Of a stretch of 64,000 nt of DNA, positions 1 to 9,306 are shown piece by piece. The position numbers were made by a program, and so were the translations under genes. The number at the start of each line of letters is the position of its first letter. Position 1 is the stretch's first letter. This DNA is from Prochlorococcus sp. AG-363-P19 (GTDB taxonomy: Bacteria; Cyanobacteriota; Cyanobacteriia; PCC-6307; Cyanobiaceae). Under the pieces are notes generated by a model, which saw nothing but the letters and a program-made list of their open reading frames with translations, was not told the origin of the DNA and made no database searches. The DNA lies in contig QCGG01000005.1 of assembly GCA_003280055.1 (NCBI GenBank), positions 92,113-156,112 of the forward strand, in the 5' to 3' direction.

Positions 1-140
1 ACTAAAATAGCCCTATTTATTAAAGGGTTCTCCCAAGAAGCAGGGTCTTTAGCAACCCGATCTAGAGCAGAAATTGTTAACCGAAGCATCAAGACTGAGA
101 AGTCATTAATAGACTTCTCCATGTTTCCAAGGCCTTTCAT
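1..140 (-). CDS. Partial hypothetical protein running off the left edge
   Basis: An open minus-strand frame runs from the left edge to an ATG at 140, with a second ATG at 122. It reads as a helix-rich, natural-looking sequence (segments such as LMLRLTISALDRVAKDP and ASWENPLINRAIL). It would be divergent from pyrH with about 97 bases between them. I do not recognise the family, and the C-terminus lies outside the window. The frame stays open upstream of 140, so the start is uncertain. Plus-strand frame 1 is also open from 1 to 174 but looks less protein-like. Confidence 0.35.
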   Translation of the reverse strand, partial: MKGLGNMEKSINDFSVLMLRLTISALDRVAKDPASWENPLINRAIL

Positions 141-237
141 ATATCCAAGCGACTTACTAAGCTTTAACAAGTAAGAGCATCCGGCTATAGATCTGTTATT
201 ACAAAACTTGCTACTGTCATCAAGACAAGGAAATTGA

Positions 238-951
238 ATGACGTACAAGAGAGTCCTACTAAAACTCAGTGGTGAAGCCCTTATGGGTGATAAGCCCTAT
301 GGAATTGATCCCGCAATAGTTCAATCAATCGCTGAAGATGTTTCGAAAGTGGTTGAACAAGGAACACAGCTAGCAATAGTTGTCGGAGGTGGAAACATCT
401 TCAGAGGCCTTAAAGGATCAGCTGAAGGCATGGACAGGGCTACTGCCGACTATGTGGGAATGTTGGCCACTGTAATGAATGCTATTACTCTTCAAGACGG
501 GCTGGAAAGAAGTGGAGTTCCAACTCGTGTACAGACTGCTATCGAAATGAAAGAAGTAGCTGAACCCTACATACGCAGGCGAGCCATTCGCCACCTAGAA
601 AAGGGAAGAGTGGTTGTATTTGGTGGTGGTTGTGGAAATCCATTTTTCACAACCGACACAACTGCTGCCCTCCGAGCTGCAGAAATCAACGCTGACGTGG
701 TCTTCAAAGCAACAAAGGTTGACGGCGTCTATGACCGAGACCCCAAAAGGTTTCCTGATGCAATTCGCTATGAATGCCTCACCTATCAGGAAGTCTTAAG
801 TAAAGAACTTGGGGTGATGGATGGGACCGCTATTGCTCTTTGCAAAGACAACAATATTCCTATAGTCGTATTTGATCTTTTCGAACCAAATAATATTGAA
901 AAAGCCGTAGTTGGAGAACCTATTGGATCTCGTATCAGCAATGATGGCTGA
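238..951 (+). CDS. pyrH: UMP kinase (uridylate kinase)
   Basis: Phosphorylates UMP to UDP with ATP in cytoplasmic pyrimidine nucleotide synthesis. The 237 residues match the usual length of the hexameric bacterial enzyme of the amino acid kinase fold. Visible motifs are KLSGEA at residues 9-14, the glycine-rich GGGNIFRG near 50-57, the [10 protein letters not shown] segment near 66-75 and GNPFFTTDT near 143. It starts with ATG at 238 and is followed 50 bases later by frr. The pyrH-frr order is a common bacterial pairing and suggests co-transcription. Identification is firm. Confidence 0.97.
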   Translation: MTYKRVLLKLSGEALMGDKPYGIDPAIVQSIAEDVSKVVEQGTQLAIVVGGGNIFRGLKGSAEGMDRATADYVGMLATVMNAITLQDGLERSGVPTRVQTAIEMKEVAEPYIRRRAIRHLEKGRVVVFGGGCGNPFFTTDTTAALRAAEINADVVFKATKVDGVYDRDPKRFPDAIRYECLTYQEVLSKELGVMDGTAIALCKDNNIPIVVFDLFEPNNIEKAVVGEPIGSRISNDG

Positions 952-1001
952 ACTCCAAATTCACACAATTTCAATTTTCTCGAATTAGTCTTCGCAAACC
1001 A

Positions 1002-1550
1002 ATGTCAAACAACGAACTTGAATCCAACATGCGTAAGTCGGTTGACTCCGCACAGAGGACTTTTAATACTATCCGTACAGGACGAGCAAACCCTTCATTA
1101 CTAGACCGTCTGTCCGTTGAATACTACGGAGCCGAAACACCATTAAAATCTCTAGCTACAATTTCAACCCCTGATTCCCAAACCATTGCAATACAACCAT
1201 TCGATCTAAGCTCACTTGCTCTAATTGAAAAAGCCATCTCAACAAGTGACCTTGGCTTTACTCCTAATAACGACGGAAAAATTATCAGAATAAATGTACC
1301 TCCCCTAACAGAAGAACGGCGCAAGGAATTTTGCAAACTGGCCTCAAAATATGCTGAAGAAGGAAAAGTTGCCCTAAGGAATATTCGTCGCGATGCGATT
1401 GATAAAATCAAAAAATCAGAAAAAGATGGAGAACTTTCTGAGGATCAAAGTAGAGACCAGCAAGAAAACGTACAAAAACTGACTGACAAATTTATATCAG
1501 AAATTGAGAAGCACTTAGCAGACAAAGAAGCAGACATCTTAAAAGTGTGA
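1002..1550 (+). CDS. frr: Ribosome recycling factor
   Basis: Acts with EF-G to split the post-termination ribosome complex so that subunits can be reused. The protein has 182 residues, the standard length, with the two-domain pattern of a long three-helix bundle (N- and C-terminal parts rich in Arg, Lys and Glu) and a small beta domain in the middle. The [11 protein letters not shown] segment near residues 26-36 and the [13 protein letters not shown] helix near 122-134 are typical. Its stop overlaps the GTG start of the next gene in a GTGA arrangement, which suggests translational coupling. Confidence 0.97.
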   Translation: MSNNELESNMRKSVDSAQRTFNTIRTGRANPSLLDRLSVEYYGAETPLKSLATISTPDSQTIAIQPFDLSSLALIEKAISTSDLGFTPNNDGKIIRINVPPLTEERRKEFCKLASKYAEEGKVALRNIRRDAIDKIKKSEKDGELSEDQSRDQQENVQKLTDKFISEIEKHLADKEADILKV

Positions 1551-2674
1551 GCACTAGAGACGTTTTAATTATTGGTGCAGGAGCAGCTGGAGCATCAACA
1601 GCCTTTCACCTGGCCAAAGCAGGCCATAAAGTTACCGTCGTCGAGAAAAAATCAACTAATGCGATAAAGCCATGTGGAGGAGGTATGGCGGCTTCTGTGC
1701 AAAAATGGTTTCCATTTGATTTAAGCCCGGCAATTGATGAAGTAATCAATAAAGTAGAGTTCACTTGGTGCCTTGACGATCAAGTAGTAGCCAATCTTCC
1801 TGGATCCTCTCCCTTCTGGATAGTTCGGAGGGAAATGCTTGACTGTTTTCTCATAAAACAAGCAAGCCTTGAAGGAGCTGAAATACTGCAACCTCTCACT
1901 GTAGATAAGATTAAAAAATTAGATGATTTATGGCAGATAACTTGTTCAAATGGAAAGCAATTTGAGGCTAGAGCCATAGTAATCGCAGATGGTTCCAACT
2001 CACCATGGTCAGCAAAATTTGGGTTAGGCCCAAGAAAACAAAGACATGCTTTAACAACATCCGTCCGTCTACATGGAAGTGGTAACTTAAAAAAAGGAAC
2101 TGCTAGATTTGAATTCGGACTTGTTCATCATGGATTTGCTTGGGCATTCCCGATCTCTAACGGTGTGAATGTTGGCGTGGGGACATTCCTTGGCCGTAAT
2201 ACAACTGATAGTCAAGAAATTCTCGATAAGTTCTTACCTGATCTTGGTTTTAAACCTAATGATGGTGAGAGACAACATTCGAGTCTTCGTATTTGGAATG
2301 GACACCATGTCCTGCATGGAGAAGGGATACTTGCCGTTGGCGATGCCGCATCTCTTTGTGATCCATTCCTTGCAGAAGGCCTAAGGCCTGCATTAATGAG
2401 TGGCTGTAATGCTGCTCATAGCCTGAACAAATGGCTTCATGGTGAAACCAATACCCTTGCTGACTACACCAAAGAAATGCAAAAAGACTGGGGTGCTTCA
2501 ATGGCATGGGGTAGCAGAATTGCCCAGGTTTTTTATAGGTTTCCAAAAGTTGGTTATCAACTAGGAATCAAAAGAGCAACTGCTCCTGAAAGAATTGCAC
2601 AAATCCTTTCAGGGCACATGAGCTACCGAGATATTGCTCAACGTGTCATTAAAAGATTACTCTTGCAAAACTAA
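1547..2674 (+). CDS. FAD-dependent oxidoreductase, geranylgeranyl reductase (ChlP-like) family
   Basis: A flavoprotein of the geranylgeranyl reductase family, which saturates isoprenoid double bonds. The N-terminal dinucleotide fold IGAGAAGAS (about residues 9-17) is followed by the family-typical PCGGGM segment near 42, and a second FAD contact, [15 protein letters not shown], lies near 264-278. The length of 375 is slightly short of the true chlorophyll ChlP (about 400-450), so this is probably a paralogue with an unknown isoprenoid substrate. The start is GTG, overlapping the frr stop by four bases. The family call is strong; the substrate is not known. Confidence 0.85.
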   Translation: MSTRDVLIIGAGAAGASTAFHLAKAGHKVTVVEKKSTNAIKPCGGGMAASVQKWFPFDLSPAIDEVINKVEFTWCLDDQVVANLPGSSPFWIVRREMLDCFLIKQASLEGAEILQPLTVDKIKKLDDLWQITCSNGKQFEARAIVIADGSNSPWSAKFGLGPRKQRHALTTSVRLHGSGNLKKGTARFEFGLVHHGFAWAFPISNGVNVGVGTFLGRNTTDSQEILDKFLPDLGFKPNDGERQHSSLRIWNGHHVLHGEGILAVGDAASLCDPFLAEGLRPALMSGCNAAHSLNKWLHGETNTLADYTKEMQKDWGASMAWGSRIAQVFYRFPKVGYQLGIKRATAPERIAQILSGHMSYRDIAQRVIKRLLLQN

Positions 2675-2791
2675 CCGGAACCTTCGAAAAACATGAGAAG
2701 CACGATTAAACATCTCCAAAACAAATCCAAAATTATAAGATGTTATGAAAAACTATAGTTTCTAATACTTCCAACACTTCTAATAAGAACA

Positions 2792-3013
2792 ATGCATAAA
2801 GAAGACGCTTGGGTCTGGTTTAAAGGAGGGGAGAAGGGCGGATTCTGGCTTGGAGGCTTCATAGCAAGTGAAAGCCAAGAAGATGTTTTTCTAATAGAAC
2901 GGCCAGACTTTATAAATTGCAAAGTGCCCAAATGGCGTCTTTCATTTAAAGAACCTGAAGACAAAAAACGAGGGCCAGTTATACCAGATGGAGCTCAATG
3001 GAAAATACCCTGA
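2792..3013 (+). CDS. Small conserved-looking hypothetical protein
   Basis: A 73-residue soluble protein, rich in Trp, Gly and Lys (WVWFKGGEKGGFWLGGF near the N-terminus, then a charged half ending KRGPVIPDGAQWKIP). No domain is recognised and there is no signal peptide or membrane segment. The natural amino acid mix and the lack of a better frame argue that it is real. It sits alone between the ChlP-like gene and the opposed tal gene. I know of no function. Confidence 0.6.
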   Translation: MHKEDAWVWFKGGEKGGFWLGGFIASESQEDVFLIERPDFINCKVPKWRLSFKEPEDKKRGPVIPDGAQWKIP

Positions 3014-3037
3014 TTTAGAAATAATTTACTTATAAGA

Positions 3038-4069
3038 TTAATTGCAGAGTATCTTGGATTTAATTTTATAATCATCGTCAGATTCGTTTTCAACAAGAAG
3101 GTCCACAAGGCGATCCTTTAATTGACTTTCAAGAGTGTCTATTGCCTTACTAAAGCCACGTATACCTTCATCTAATTTCTCGCTCGCCATCCTGTCTTTT
3201 TTCATCATTTGATCATATTCAGATTGACCTAAATGAACGAGATCTATGGAAGAACCTGGGTTGGAATTATCTAGTTTTCGAACTAATTGTCCCTCCTTGC
3301 ACTTAAGCTGATCTAAAAGTTTTGGAGATATGGTTAACAAATCACACCCTGCTAGCTCAATAATTTCATCAATATTTCTAAAACTTGCTCCCATCACTTC
3401 TGTTTCATATCCATTCCGCTTGTAATAATTAAATATCTTTGTGACTGACAACACACCAGGATCCTCAGCTCCAGGATAGTTATCTCTACCAGTCTCAGCT
3501 TTATACCAATCTAATATTCTTCCTACAAAAGGAGAAATCAAAGTAACTCCTGCCTCAGCACAAGCGACTGCTTGTGCAAAGCTAAACAAGAGAGTTAAAT
3601 TGCAATGTATCCCTTCCTTTTCTAGAGACTCAGCAGCTTTTATACCTTCCCATGTAGATGCTATCTTAATGAGAACTTTTTCTCTTGAGATACCTGCTTT
3701 CTCATATAAAGAGATAAGTTTTCTGGCTTTTTCTATCGTGGCTTGCATGTCATAGCTTAGCCGTGCATCAACCTCTGTTGATACACGTCCAGGAACAATC
3801 TTGAGAATTTCTATTCCAAAAACTACACATATCTGATCCAAAGCCTCCTTCACTACCTGGTCAACGTCAGAGACACTTCCTAAACTTTTTCTTGCAGAAT
3901 TCAAAGCATCATCTATTAATCCCTGATATTCAGGCATCTGAGCAGCTGCCAAAATCAAAGATGGGTTTGTAGTGGCATCCCTAGGAGTGAATAACTTGAT
4001 AGCCTCAAGCTCTCCAGTGTCTGCGACAACAACAGTCATTGAGGAAAGCTGCTCTAAAAACGTGGTCAT
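3038..4069 (-). CDS. tal: Transaldolase
   Basis: Transfers a dihydroxyacetone unit between sugar phosphates in the non-oxidative pentose phosphate pathway, which matters for night-time carbon catabolism in cyanobacteria. The 343-residue protein shows the class I transaldolase layout: the Asp of ADTGE at residue 17, DATTNPSLI at 31-39, and the Schiff-base Lys at 135 in LIKIASTW. The C-terminal [15 protein letters not shown] helix is also typical. It is convergent with the small gene ending at 3013 and follows ftsI on the same strand after about 95 bases. Confidence 0.97.
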   Translation of the reverse strand: MTTFLEQLSSMTVVVADTGELEAIKLFTPRDATTNPSLILAAAQMPEYQGLIDDALNSARKSLGSVSDVDQVVKEALDQICVVFGIEILKIVPGRVSTEVDARLSYDMQATIEKARKLISLYEKAGISREKVLIKIASTWEGIKAAESLEKEGIHCNLTLLFSFAQAVACAEAGVTLISPFVGRILDWYKAETGRDNYPGAEDPGVLSVTKIFNYYKRNGYETEVMGASFRNIDEIIELAGCDLLTISPKLLDQLKCKEGQLVRKLDNSNPGSSIDLVHLGQSEYDQMMKKDRMASEKLDEGIRGFSKAIDTLESQLKDRLVDLLVENESDDDYKIKSKILCN

Positions 4070-4165
4070 AACCAGAACCCTTCACCATTTGTTTATTTAA
4101 GCTAGCTCTGTTTTCATTATTTACACCTCTATTTCAGCCTTTGAAAATGGAAGTTTTTCCGTGTT

Positions 4166-5953
4166 TTACCCTTTAGCAGGTTGAAAATTAAATCTTTTGC
4201 TTGTTGGAGGTATTTTTTCGATTACCAATAAACCATCAATAATCTTCTTTGCAACAGGAACTGCCACTGTGGAGCCATAAGCATTAGTACCTCGTGGCTC
4301 ATCGACAACGACAAGAACTACATAACGTGGTTTGTCAATTGGAAGTATGGCAACAAAACTACAAATTCTTGCTCCAGGCTGATAAGTCCCATTTACAGCT
4401 TTTTGAGCGGTTCCGGTTTTCCCTCCTATGCGATAGCCAGGCGTCTTTACCCCTTGGCCTGAGCCTTCATTGACAACTGATTCCATCCAATCCAAAACCT
4501 TACTAGTAACTTCAGGTCTCAAAATTTGGGCATTATCCGAAGAGGAATCCCTGGTTGCCAATTGCCTAGTAATACGAGGATTTACTAAATACCCTCCATT
4601 AGCAAGTAGTGCGTGCAATTGAGCCAACTTAATAGGTGTAAGAGAAAAGCCCTGCCCAAACGCAGCGGTTGCAGGTTCAATCGTCTGTAAAACAAAATGT
4701 TTCTTACTCTTTAATTGCCCCGCAACCGCTCCAGGTAAATCTGTATCAGGACTTGAGTCCAATCCCAGTTTTTGAAGCCAATCCCAATACAAATCAGGGC
4801 TAAGTCGTTGCATAGTCTTAACCATTCCTACGTTACTTGAGACCTGAAGCAACTTAGGGTAGTCAATAACTCCATGTGCAATTCGATCATTGTTGTACAA
4901 AGGCCAACCACCTACTTCAATGCGCCCCTCATCAAAAACAGTATCCCCTTCATTAATCACTTCTTCCTGTAAGGCTAACGCTAGATTTATTGGTTTAAAT
5001 GTTGAACCAGGTTCAAAGAGATCCTGTACTGACCACTCGCGAAAACGGCTTGTAGGAAATCGCCAATATTGATTTGGATCATAAGTAGGCGTAGAAGCAA
5101 GAGCTAACATTTCACCATTAGTTACATCCATAACAATTGCCACTCCCTTCTTGGCACTCCAACGCGAGACTTGTTCCGACAAAGCCTCCATCGCCAGCTC
5201 CTGAAGCCTTACATCTAATGTGAGCTGCAATTGAAAATTATCTCTAAAGAGAACACCTGGAGCGATATCACCCGGAAGAGGAGTTCCATCAGCTCCTCTT
5301 CTGAGACTTCTAGGCTGTTCATATCGAACAATCTCTGAATTAAGACTTTGCTCTAACCCAGCTTGAGGAACACGATCATGATTCAAGAATCCAACAACAT
5401 TTCCAAAAAGAGAGCCTTGTGGATATACACGCTGAGGATATGGTTCAAGATCTAATCCACTTATTCCCAACTTCTTAATAAGGGTTGCAGTATCAGTGTC
5501 AACATCTTCAAGAAGCTTTACTCCCGAAGGGCGGTCTCCGAGGCGTTGAACTATTTCACTCATCGACATAGGAATCAAACCAGAAAGTCTCCTTGCTATA
5601 TCAATGGGCTTGCGAATTAAAGCTGGGTCATCACCCGGAAAATTAAAGTATCTGGGATGAGCCCATAAGCGATAACGCTTTTCATCTAAAGCAACCAAGC
5701 GACCCATGCGATCAACTATTGAACGCCTTATCCCAAGAGGCCTAGTGAAATCAGTCTGAAAAGATCGAGCACGAGCCTCTAGAGCAGATGCCTGTAAAAC
5801 CTGAAGCCATGCCAAACGCCCACCTAAGCCACACAATCCAAACAAAAGTGTAAAAAAAACTAATCTCATCCGATGCGCTGGGACTTTCTCTAATGGGACG
5901 ACACGCTTCCTCTTGCCTGGAGATAATTTCGATTTATTCTTATTGACTCGCAT
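4166..5953 (-). CDS. ftsI: Septal peptidoglycan transpeptidase FtsI (PBP3 type)
   Basis: A class B penicillin-binding protein that cross-links septal peptidoglycan as part of the divisome. The 595 residues begin with a basic cytoplasmic tail and one membrane anchor (about 30-52), then a dimerisation domain and the transpeptidase domain. Catalytic motifs are visible: STFK at 317-320 (the acylated Ser), SSN at 372-374 and KTG at 512-514. No PASTA repeats follow. Its ATG shares one base with the TGA of the upstream FtsL-like gene (TGATG), so the two are very likely translated together. Confidence 0.96.
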   Translation of the reverse strand: MRVNKNKSKLSPGKRKRVVPLEKVPAHRMRLVFFTLLFGLCGLGGRLAWLQVLQASALEARARSFQTDFTRPLGIRRSIVDRMGRLVALDEKRYRLWAHPRYFNFPGDDPALIRKPIDIARRLSGLIPMSMSEIVQRLGDRPSGVKLLEDVDTDTATLIKKLGISGLDLEPYPQRVYPQGSLFGNVVGFLNHDRVPQAGLEQSLNSEIVRYEQPRSLRRGADGTPLPGDIAPGVLFRDNFQLQLTLDVRLQELAMEALSEQVSRWSAKKGVAIVMDVTNGEMLALASTPTYDPNQYWRFPTSRFREWSVQDLFEPGSTFKPINLALALQEEVINEGDTVFDEGRIEVGGWPLYNNDRIAHGVIDYPKLLQVSSNVGMVKTMQRLSPDLYWDWLQKLGLDSSPDTDLPGAVAGQLKSKKHFVLQTIEPATAAFGQGFSLTPIKLAQLHALLANGGYLVNPRITRQLATRDSSSDNAQILRPEVTSKVLDWMESVVNEGSGQGVKTPGYRIGGKTGTAQKAVNGTYQPGARICSFVAILPIDKPRYVVLVVVDEPRGTNAYGSTVAVPVAKKIIDGLLVIEKIPPTSKRFNFQPAKG

Positions 5954-6426
5954 CAGTAGCCATGACTGATTGGGTTCCCAATCATTTTATCGCGCAGGTA
6001 AGCGGAAACTCTAGGAGCAAAATCATTTGAAGAGCTTAATGATGGGTAATCCAAATAGACAAGATTGGAGACTTTTGTAGGAACCATTAAACCGGGAAGC
6101 CTACCCCGCTCTAAAAGATACTCCTCAAGCATAGCGGTGGAATCGGTCAAGCGATGAACTAATTTGCGAGTAGTCTCAAGCCTTGTAAAAGCAATCGTCC
6201 AACGATGTTGCCAATGCAACGTAAGAGCAGAAATAAATGTCAAGGCAACACAAGTACCCAAAAGAGCCCCATCAACTATCCTATGAAGACCAGCCACTCT
6301 AGGTGAGTGCCGAGCAATCTTCTTGGTTGATAATGCGCGTTGTAATAACTCCATTGATCGAGTCGAACGAGAATTTAATACCTCATCTCTGATCGATATA
6401 GAGCGCGGTTGTTTAAATGCAACCAC
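5953..6426 (-). CDS. FtsL-like small membrane protein upstream of ftsI
   Basis: A 157-residue protein with a basic N-terminal tail, one hydrophobic segment near residues 50-70 (GALLGTCVALTFISALTL) and a helical region of likely coiled-coil type after it (RLETTRKLVHRLTDSTAMLEEYL). This bitopic layout and the position directly before ftsI, with a one-base TGATG overlap, match the place of FtsL in other bacteria. FtsL sequences are too divergent for a firm call by eye, so the role in recruiting FtsI is an inference from position and topology. Confidence 0.7.
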   Translation of the reverse strand: MVAFKQPRSISIRDEVLNSRSTRSMELLQRALSTKKIARHSPRVAGLHRIVDGALLGTCVALTFISALTLHWQHRWTIAFTRLETTRKLVHRLTDSTAMLEEYLLERGRLPGLMVPTKVSNLVYLDYPSLSSSNDFAPRVSAYLRDKMIGNPISHGY

Positions 6427-6511
6427 GAGAAAGAATACCTAATACATATAAGTGAACCACTGTCCAATAAACTATGCAAGGTTAACGGATCAGAAGCTCA
6501 ATACAGTTTAA

Positions 6512-7879
6512 CTATCCTGCTAACAATAAAAGATTAACGAAGGTCATCCCATTCCATAATGCATGCATCAGGACACATGGGAGCAGTCTTCCTGAACTGA
6601 TTCTCAACAACGCTAGGCCAATTCCTAATACAAGAAGTGGCGGAAACTCGATGACACTTAAATGGGCCATCGCAAAAACAAAAGCACTAGCCACAACAGC
6701 CCAAGCTTTACCAATTTCTTTGACTAATACTGGTAGGAGTACTCCTCGAAAGACTAACTCCTCGAACAACGGGGCTAATACAACTGTAGTGATAACTAGC
6801 AAGCCAAGAGCAACTGGATCTCGACTGTCTAAAACAAGTTCTAACAGTGGGTTACTGCCGCCCTGGTCTCCAAAAAAGGAGCTGACGAACCAACCTGTTA
6901 TCAATACTGGAGGTAAAACCATTAACCACGCCATAACTGCTTTCACAGCCGCAGAGTTCAATGGCTTCAATCGCCAATTCAACCATCCGTCTTCCGGCCG
7001 GAGAGATTGATCAAGGCTATTTAACTGTCTCCGAAGAATAAAGAGAGGTGGCAATGTCATGGAGCAATAACCAACCAAAACCCTCACTGATTCATTCAAA
7101 GGACTAGAAAACTGACTTGTAATGGAAGATGTAAATGGAAGCAACAATGCCGGAGAAATAACTTCTCCTAAAACAACAAAGCCACCTCCGACCAATAAAA
7201 TCATATCCGTAATAGAAAGGGGGATCGCGGTCATAACTGGCCAGGAGGATAATGAACCTCTTACAAACATCCAAATGTGACGAATCAAAAATCCACTTCC
7301 AACAATTAATGCAATTACAGGTAATAGCTGGCTCAAAACCAACCTCATGGCCATATTGTTTGCAACTTCACTATCAATACAATTATCCCCATCTCCTCCT
7401 ATTGCAAAACAAACGACGTGTTTTAAGAGCGGATCTGAATTGAAAGACAACCCTATATAGTTTTGATCAAAATTATCCTTTACATAACTACTTTCAATAA
7501 GGGCTTTTTGAACTGACTCAAAATTCTTATCCTGCAAAGAGAAGTTCAACAATATTTTTTTCTTTTCTAATGAATTTTCGAGAGCAGCCAGAACTAACCT
7601 CTGACGATCTTCCATCTCATCTAAAGGAATTGCCCCAAGGCTTTCACGCAGTGCATTTTCCGGTTCACTTCCTACAAGTGTTGTACGCAATGAAGATGGA
7701 ATAGCAGGTTTTGCCAAAATGGACATTTCCTGCTGATTGATAGAAAGTGCTGGTACAACCGATGGGCGATCAAAACTTTCTTCCAATCCCTGCTTCCAAA
7801 CAAGCAATGAAATCAGGATTGAGACAATTGCCAAAGCAATTTTCCAAAAGGAGTTAGCTTGTCGCATAAGGAGTTTCAA
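6512..7879 (-). CDS. CPBP-family (CAAX-type) intramembrane metalloprotease
   Basis: A membrane protein of 455 residues with an N-terminal anchor near 12-28, a soluble stretch of about 150 residues, then several membrane spans. The C-terminal part carries the CPBP glutamic protease motifs: EELVFR at 373-378, FAMAH at 402-406 and HALWN at 439-443. The family includes CAAX prenyl proteases and bacteriocin-immunity-type proteins; substrates in cyanobacteria are unknown. The N-terminal extracytoplasmic domain is unusual compared with short CPBP proteins of about 200-300 residues. It is divergent from the phosphoglycerate-mutase-like gene. Confidence 0.88.
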   Translation of the reverse strand: MKLLMRQANSFWKIALAIVSILISLLVWKQGLEESFDRPSVVPALSINQQEMSILAKPAIPSSLRTTLVGSEPENALRESLGAIPLDEMEDRQRLVLAALENSLEKKKILLNFSLQDKNFESVQKALIESSYVKDNFDQNYIGLSFNSDPLLKHVVCFAIGGDGDNCIDSEVANNMAMRLVLSQLLPVIALIVGSGFLIRHIWMFVRGSLSSWPVMTAIPLSITDMILLVGGGFVVLGEVISPALLLPFTSSITSQFSSPLNESVRVLVGYCSMTLPPLFILRRQLNSLDQSLRPEDGWLNWRLKPLNSAAVKAVMAWLMVLPPVLITGWFVSSFFGDQGGSNPLLELVLDSRDPVALGLLVITTVVLAPLFEELVFRGVLLPVLVKEIGKAWAVVASAFVFAMAHLSVIEFPPLLVLGIGLALLRISSGRLLPCVLMHALWNGMTFVNLLLLAG

Positions 7880-7979
7880 GGATTTTCAAGCAAAAAAGGA
7901 ACAAATTTTCCCTCTCTAGAGATGTTAAGAAGACAGTGGCCCCATACGATGGCAAAACCAACCATATCTCTCTTTTGCC

Positions 7980-9302
7980 ATGCGTCTTCTACTTGTTCGC
8001 CATGGTTTAAGTAGCTTCAACTCAGAAGGTCGTATTCAAGGCCGTGATGACCTTTCTATCCTTACCCAAGAAGGAATAGCTCAAGCTCGTAAAACTGGAG
8101 AGGCACTTGCTGAAGTTAATCTTGACGCTGTCTACAGCTCCCCTCTTAGACGCGCAGCGGAAACAACCCAAAACCTAATAGAAGCCCAAGGCAGCCCTAA
8201 ACCCCTGGTTTTTGACAATGGTCTCCTTGAAATCGATTTAAGTCCCTGGAGTGGTCTCACTGCTGAAGAAGTACGTCAAACTTTCCCAAATGAATTCAAA
8301 ATCTGGAAAGAAAGGCCTGAGAATCTTGCCCTTAGAAACAAGCAGGGTGATTTATTTAAACCATTAGAAGATCTCATGAAACAAGCTGATAGCTTTCTAA
8401 AAAAACTTTTTGAAAATCACTTAAAAGGAAAAGATACAGTATTAATTGTCGCCCACAATGCAATACTTAGATGCCTAATTCTCAACCTAATTAATGCTTC
8501 GGCTCAAGATTTCAGACGATTAAAGCTAGACAATGCCTCTTTATCTGTATTCAACATCTTTTCAACCAAAGTGAATGAATATAATACGCAGATTGAATGC
8601 CTTAATAGCACTGTTCACCTAACAAAAAGCATTCCTCCCAAGACAAATACTGCAAGAATTATTCTTGTACGTCATGGTGAAACGAATTGGAATCAAGAAG
8701 GTCGTTTTCAAGGACAAATAGATATTCCACTAAATGAAAATGGCCATAAACAAGCCTCAGCCGCTTCAGTTTTCCTAAAACAAGTCAATCTAGAGAAAGC
8801 TTATAGCAGTTCAATGACTAGGCCAAAGGAAACTGCTGATAAAATCCTTAAAAATCACAAAAATATTAAGTTAAGATTAGAGAACGATCTCAAAGAAATC
8901 AACCATGGTTTATGGGAAGGCAAACTGGAAAATGAAATCAGAATGAAATGGCCTTTACTTTTAGAAAAATGGAAGAACTCTCCAGAAACTGTTGAAATGC
9001 CAGAAGGAGAAAGCATTCATCAGGTTTGGGAACGTTCTGTAAGGTGTATAAAAAAAATTGCGGACAGCCTTTCTCCTAATGAAACTGCTCTTGTAGTCGC
9101 TCATGATGCAGTAAACAAAACTATTATTTGTCATGCTCTTGGACTAAATAAGTCAGACATCTGGATGGTGAAGCAAGGAAATGGTGGTGTGACAATTATC
9201 GACATCTCTAACGAATCAAACCAACCTAATATTGTGACATCTATAAACCTTACTTCTCACTTGGGAGGAATTCTTGATCAAACCGCTGCAGGGGCATTAT
9301 GA
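7980..9302 (+). CDS. Tandem two-domain histidine phosphatase, phosphoglycerate mutase-like
   Basis: The protein is two copies of the histidine phosphatase fold joined in 440 residues. The first copy has RHG at 7-9, acid residue Glu84 and second His159 (VAHNA). The second has RHG at 231-233, Glu306 and His375 (VAHDA). Both retain the catalytic pair, so both may be active. Family members act as cofactor-dependent phosphoglycerate mutase, alpha-ribazole phosphatase or broad phosphatases; sequence alone does not decide. The stop lies just before the start of the dihydroorotase-like gene, suggesting an operon. Confidence 0.9.
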   Translation: MRLLLVRHGLSSFNSEGRIQGRDDLSILTQEGIAQARKTGEALAEVNLDAVYSSPLRRAAETTQNLIEAQGSPKPLVFDNGLLEIDLSPWSGLTAEEVRQTFPNEFKIWKERPENLALRNKQGDLFKPLEDLMKQADSFLKKLFENHLKGKDTVLIVAHNAILRCLILNLINASAQDFRRLKLDNASLSVFNIFSTKVNEYNTQIECLNSTVHLTKSIPPKTNTARIILVRHGETNWNQEGRFQGQIDIPLNENGHKQASAASVFLKQVNLEKAYSSSMTRPKETADKILKNHKNIKLRLENDLKEINHGLWEGKLENEIRMKWPLLLEKWKNSPETVEMPEGESIHQVWERSVRCIKKIADSLSPNETALVVAHDAVNKTIICHALGLNKSDIWMVKQGNGGVTIIDISNESNQPNIVTSINLTSHLGGILDQTAAGAL

Positions 9303-9306
9303 GGTG

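Noticed and set aside
1..174. Plus-strand open frame at the left edge
   Set aside because: The minus-strand frame in the same DNA looks more protein-like, and this one has no plausible start within the window.
2256..2546. 96-codon minus-strand ORF opposite the ChlP-like gene
   Set aside because: The His- and Gln-rich translation is typical of an antisense shadow of a flavoprotein gene.
9274..9306. TTG start for the dihydroorotase-like gene
   Set aside because: It would overlap the upstream gene and lacks the well-placed GAGG that precedes ATG 9307.
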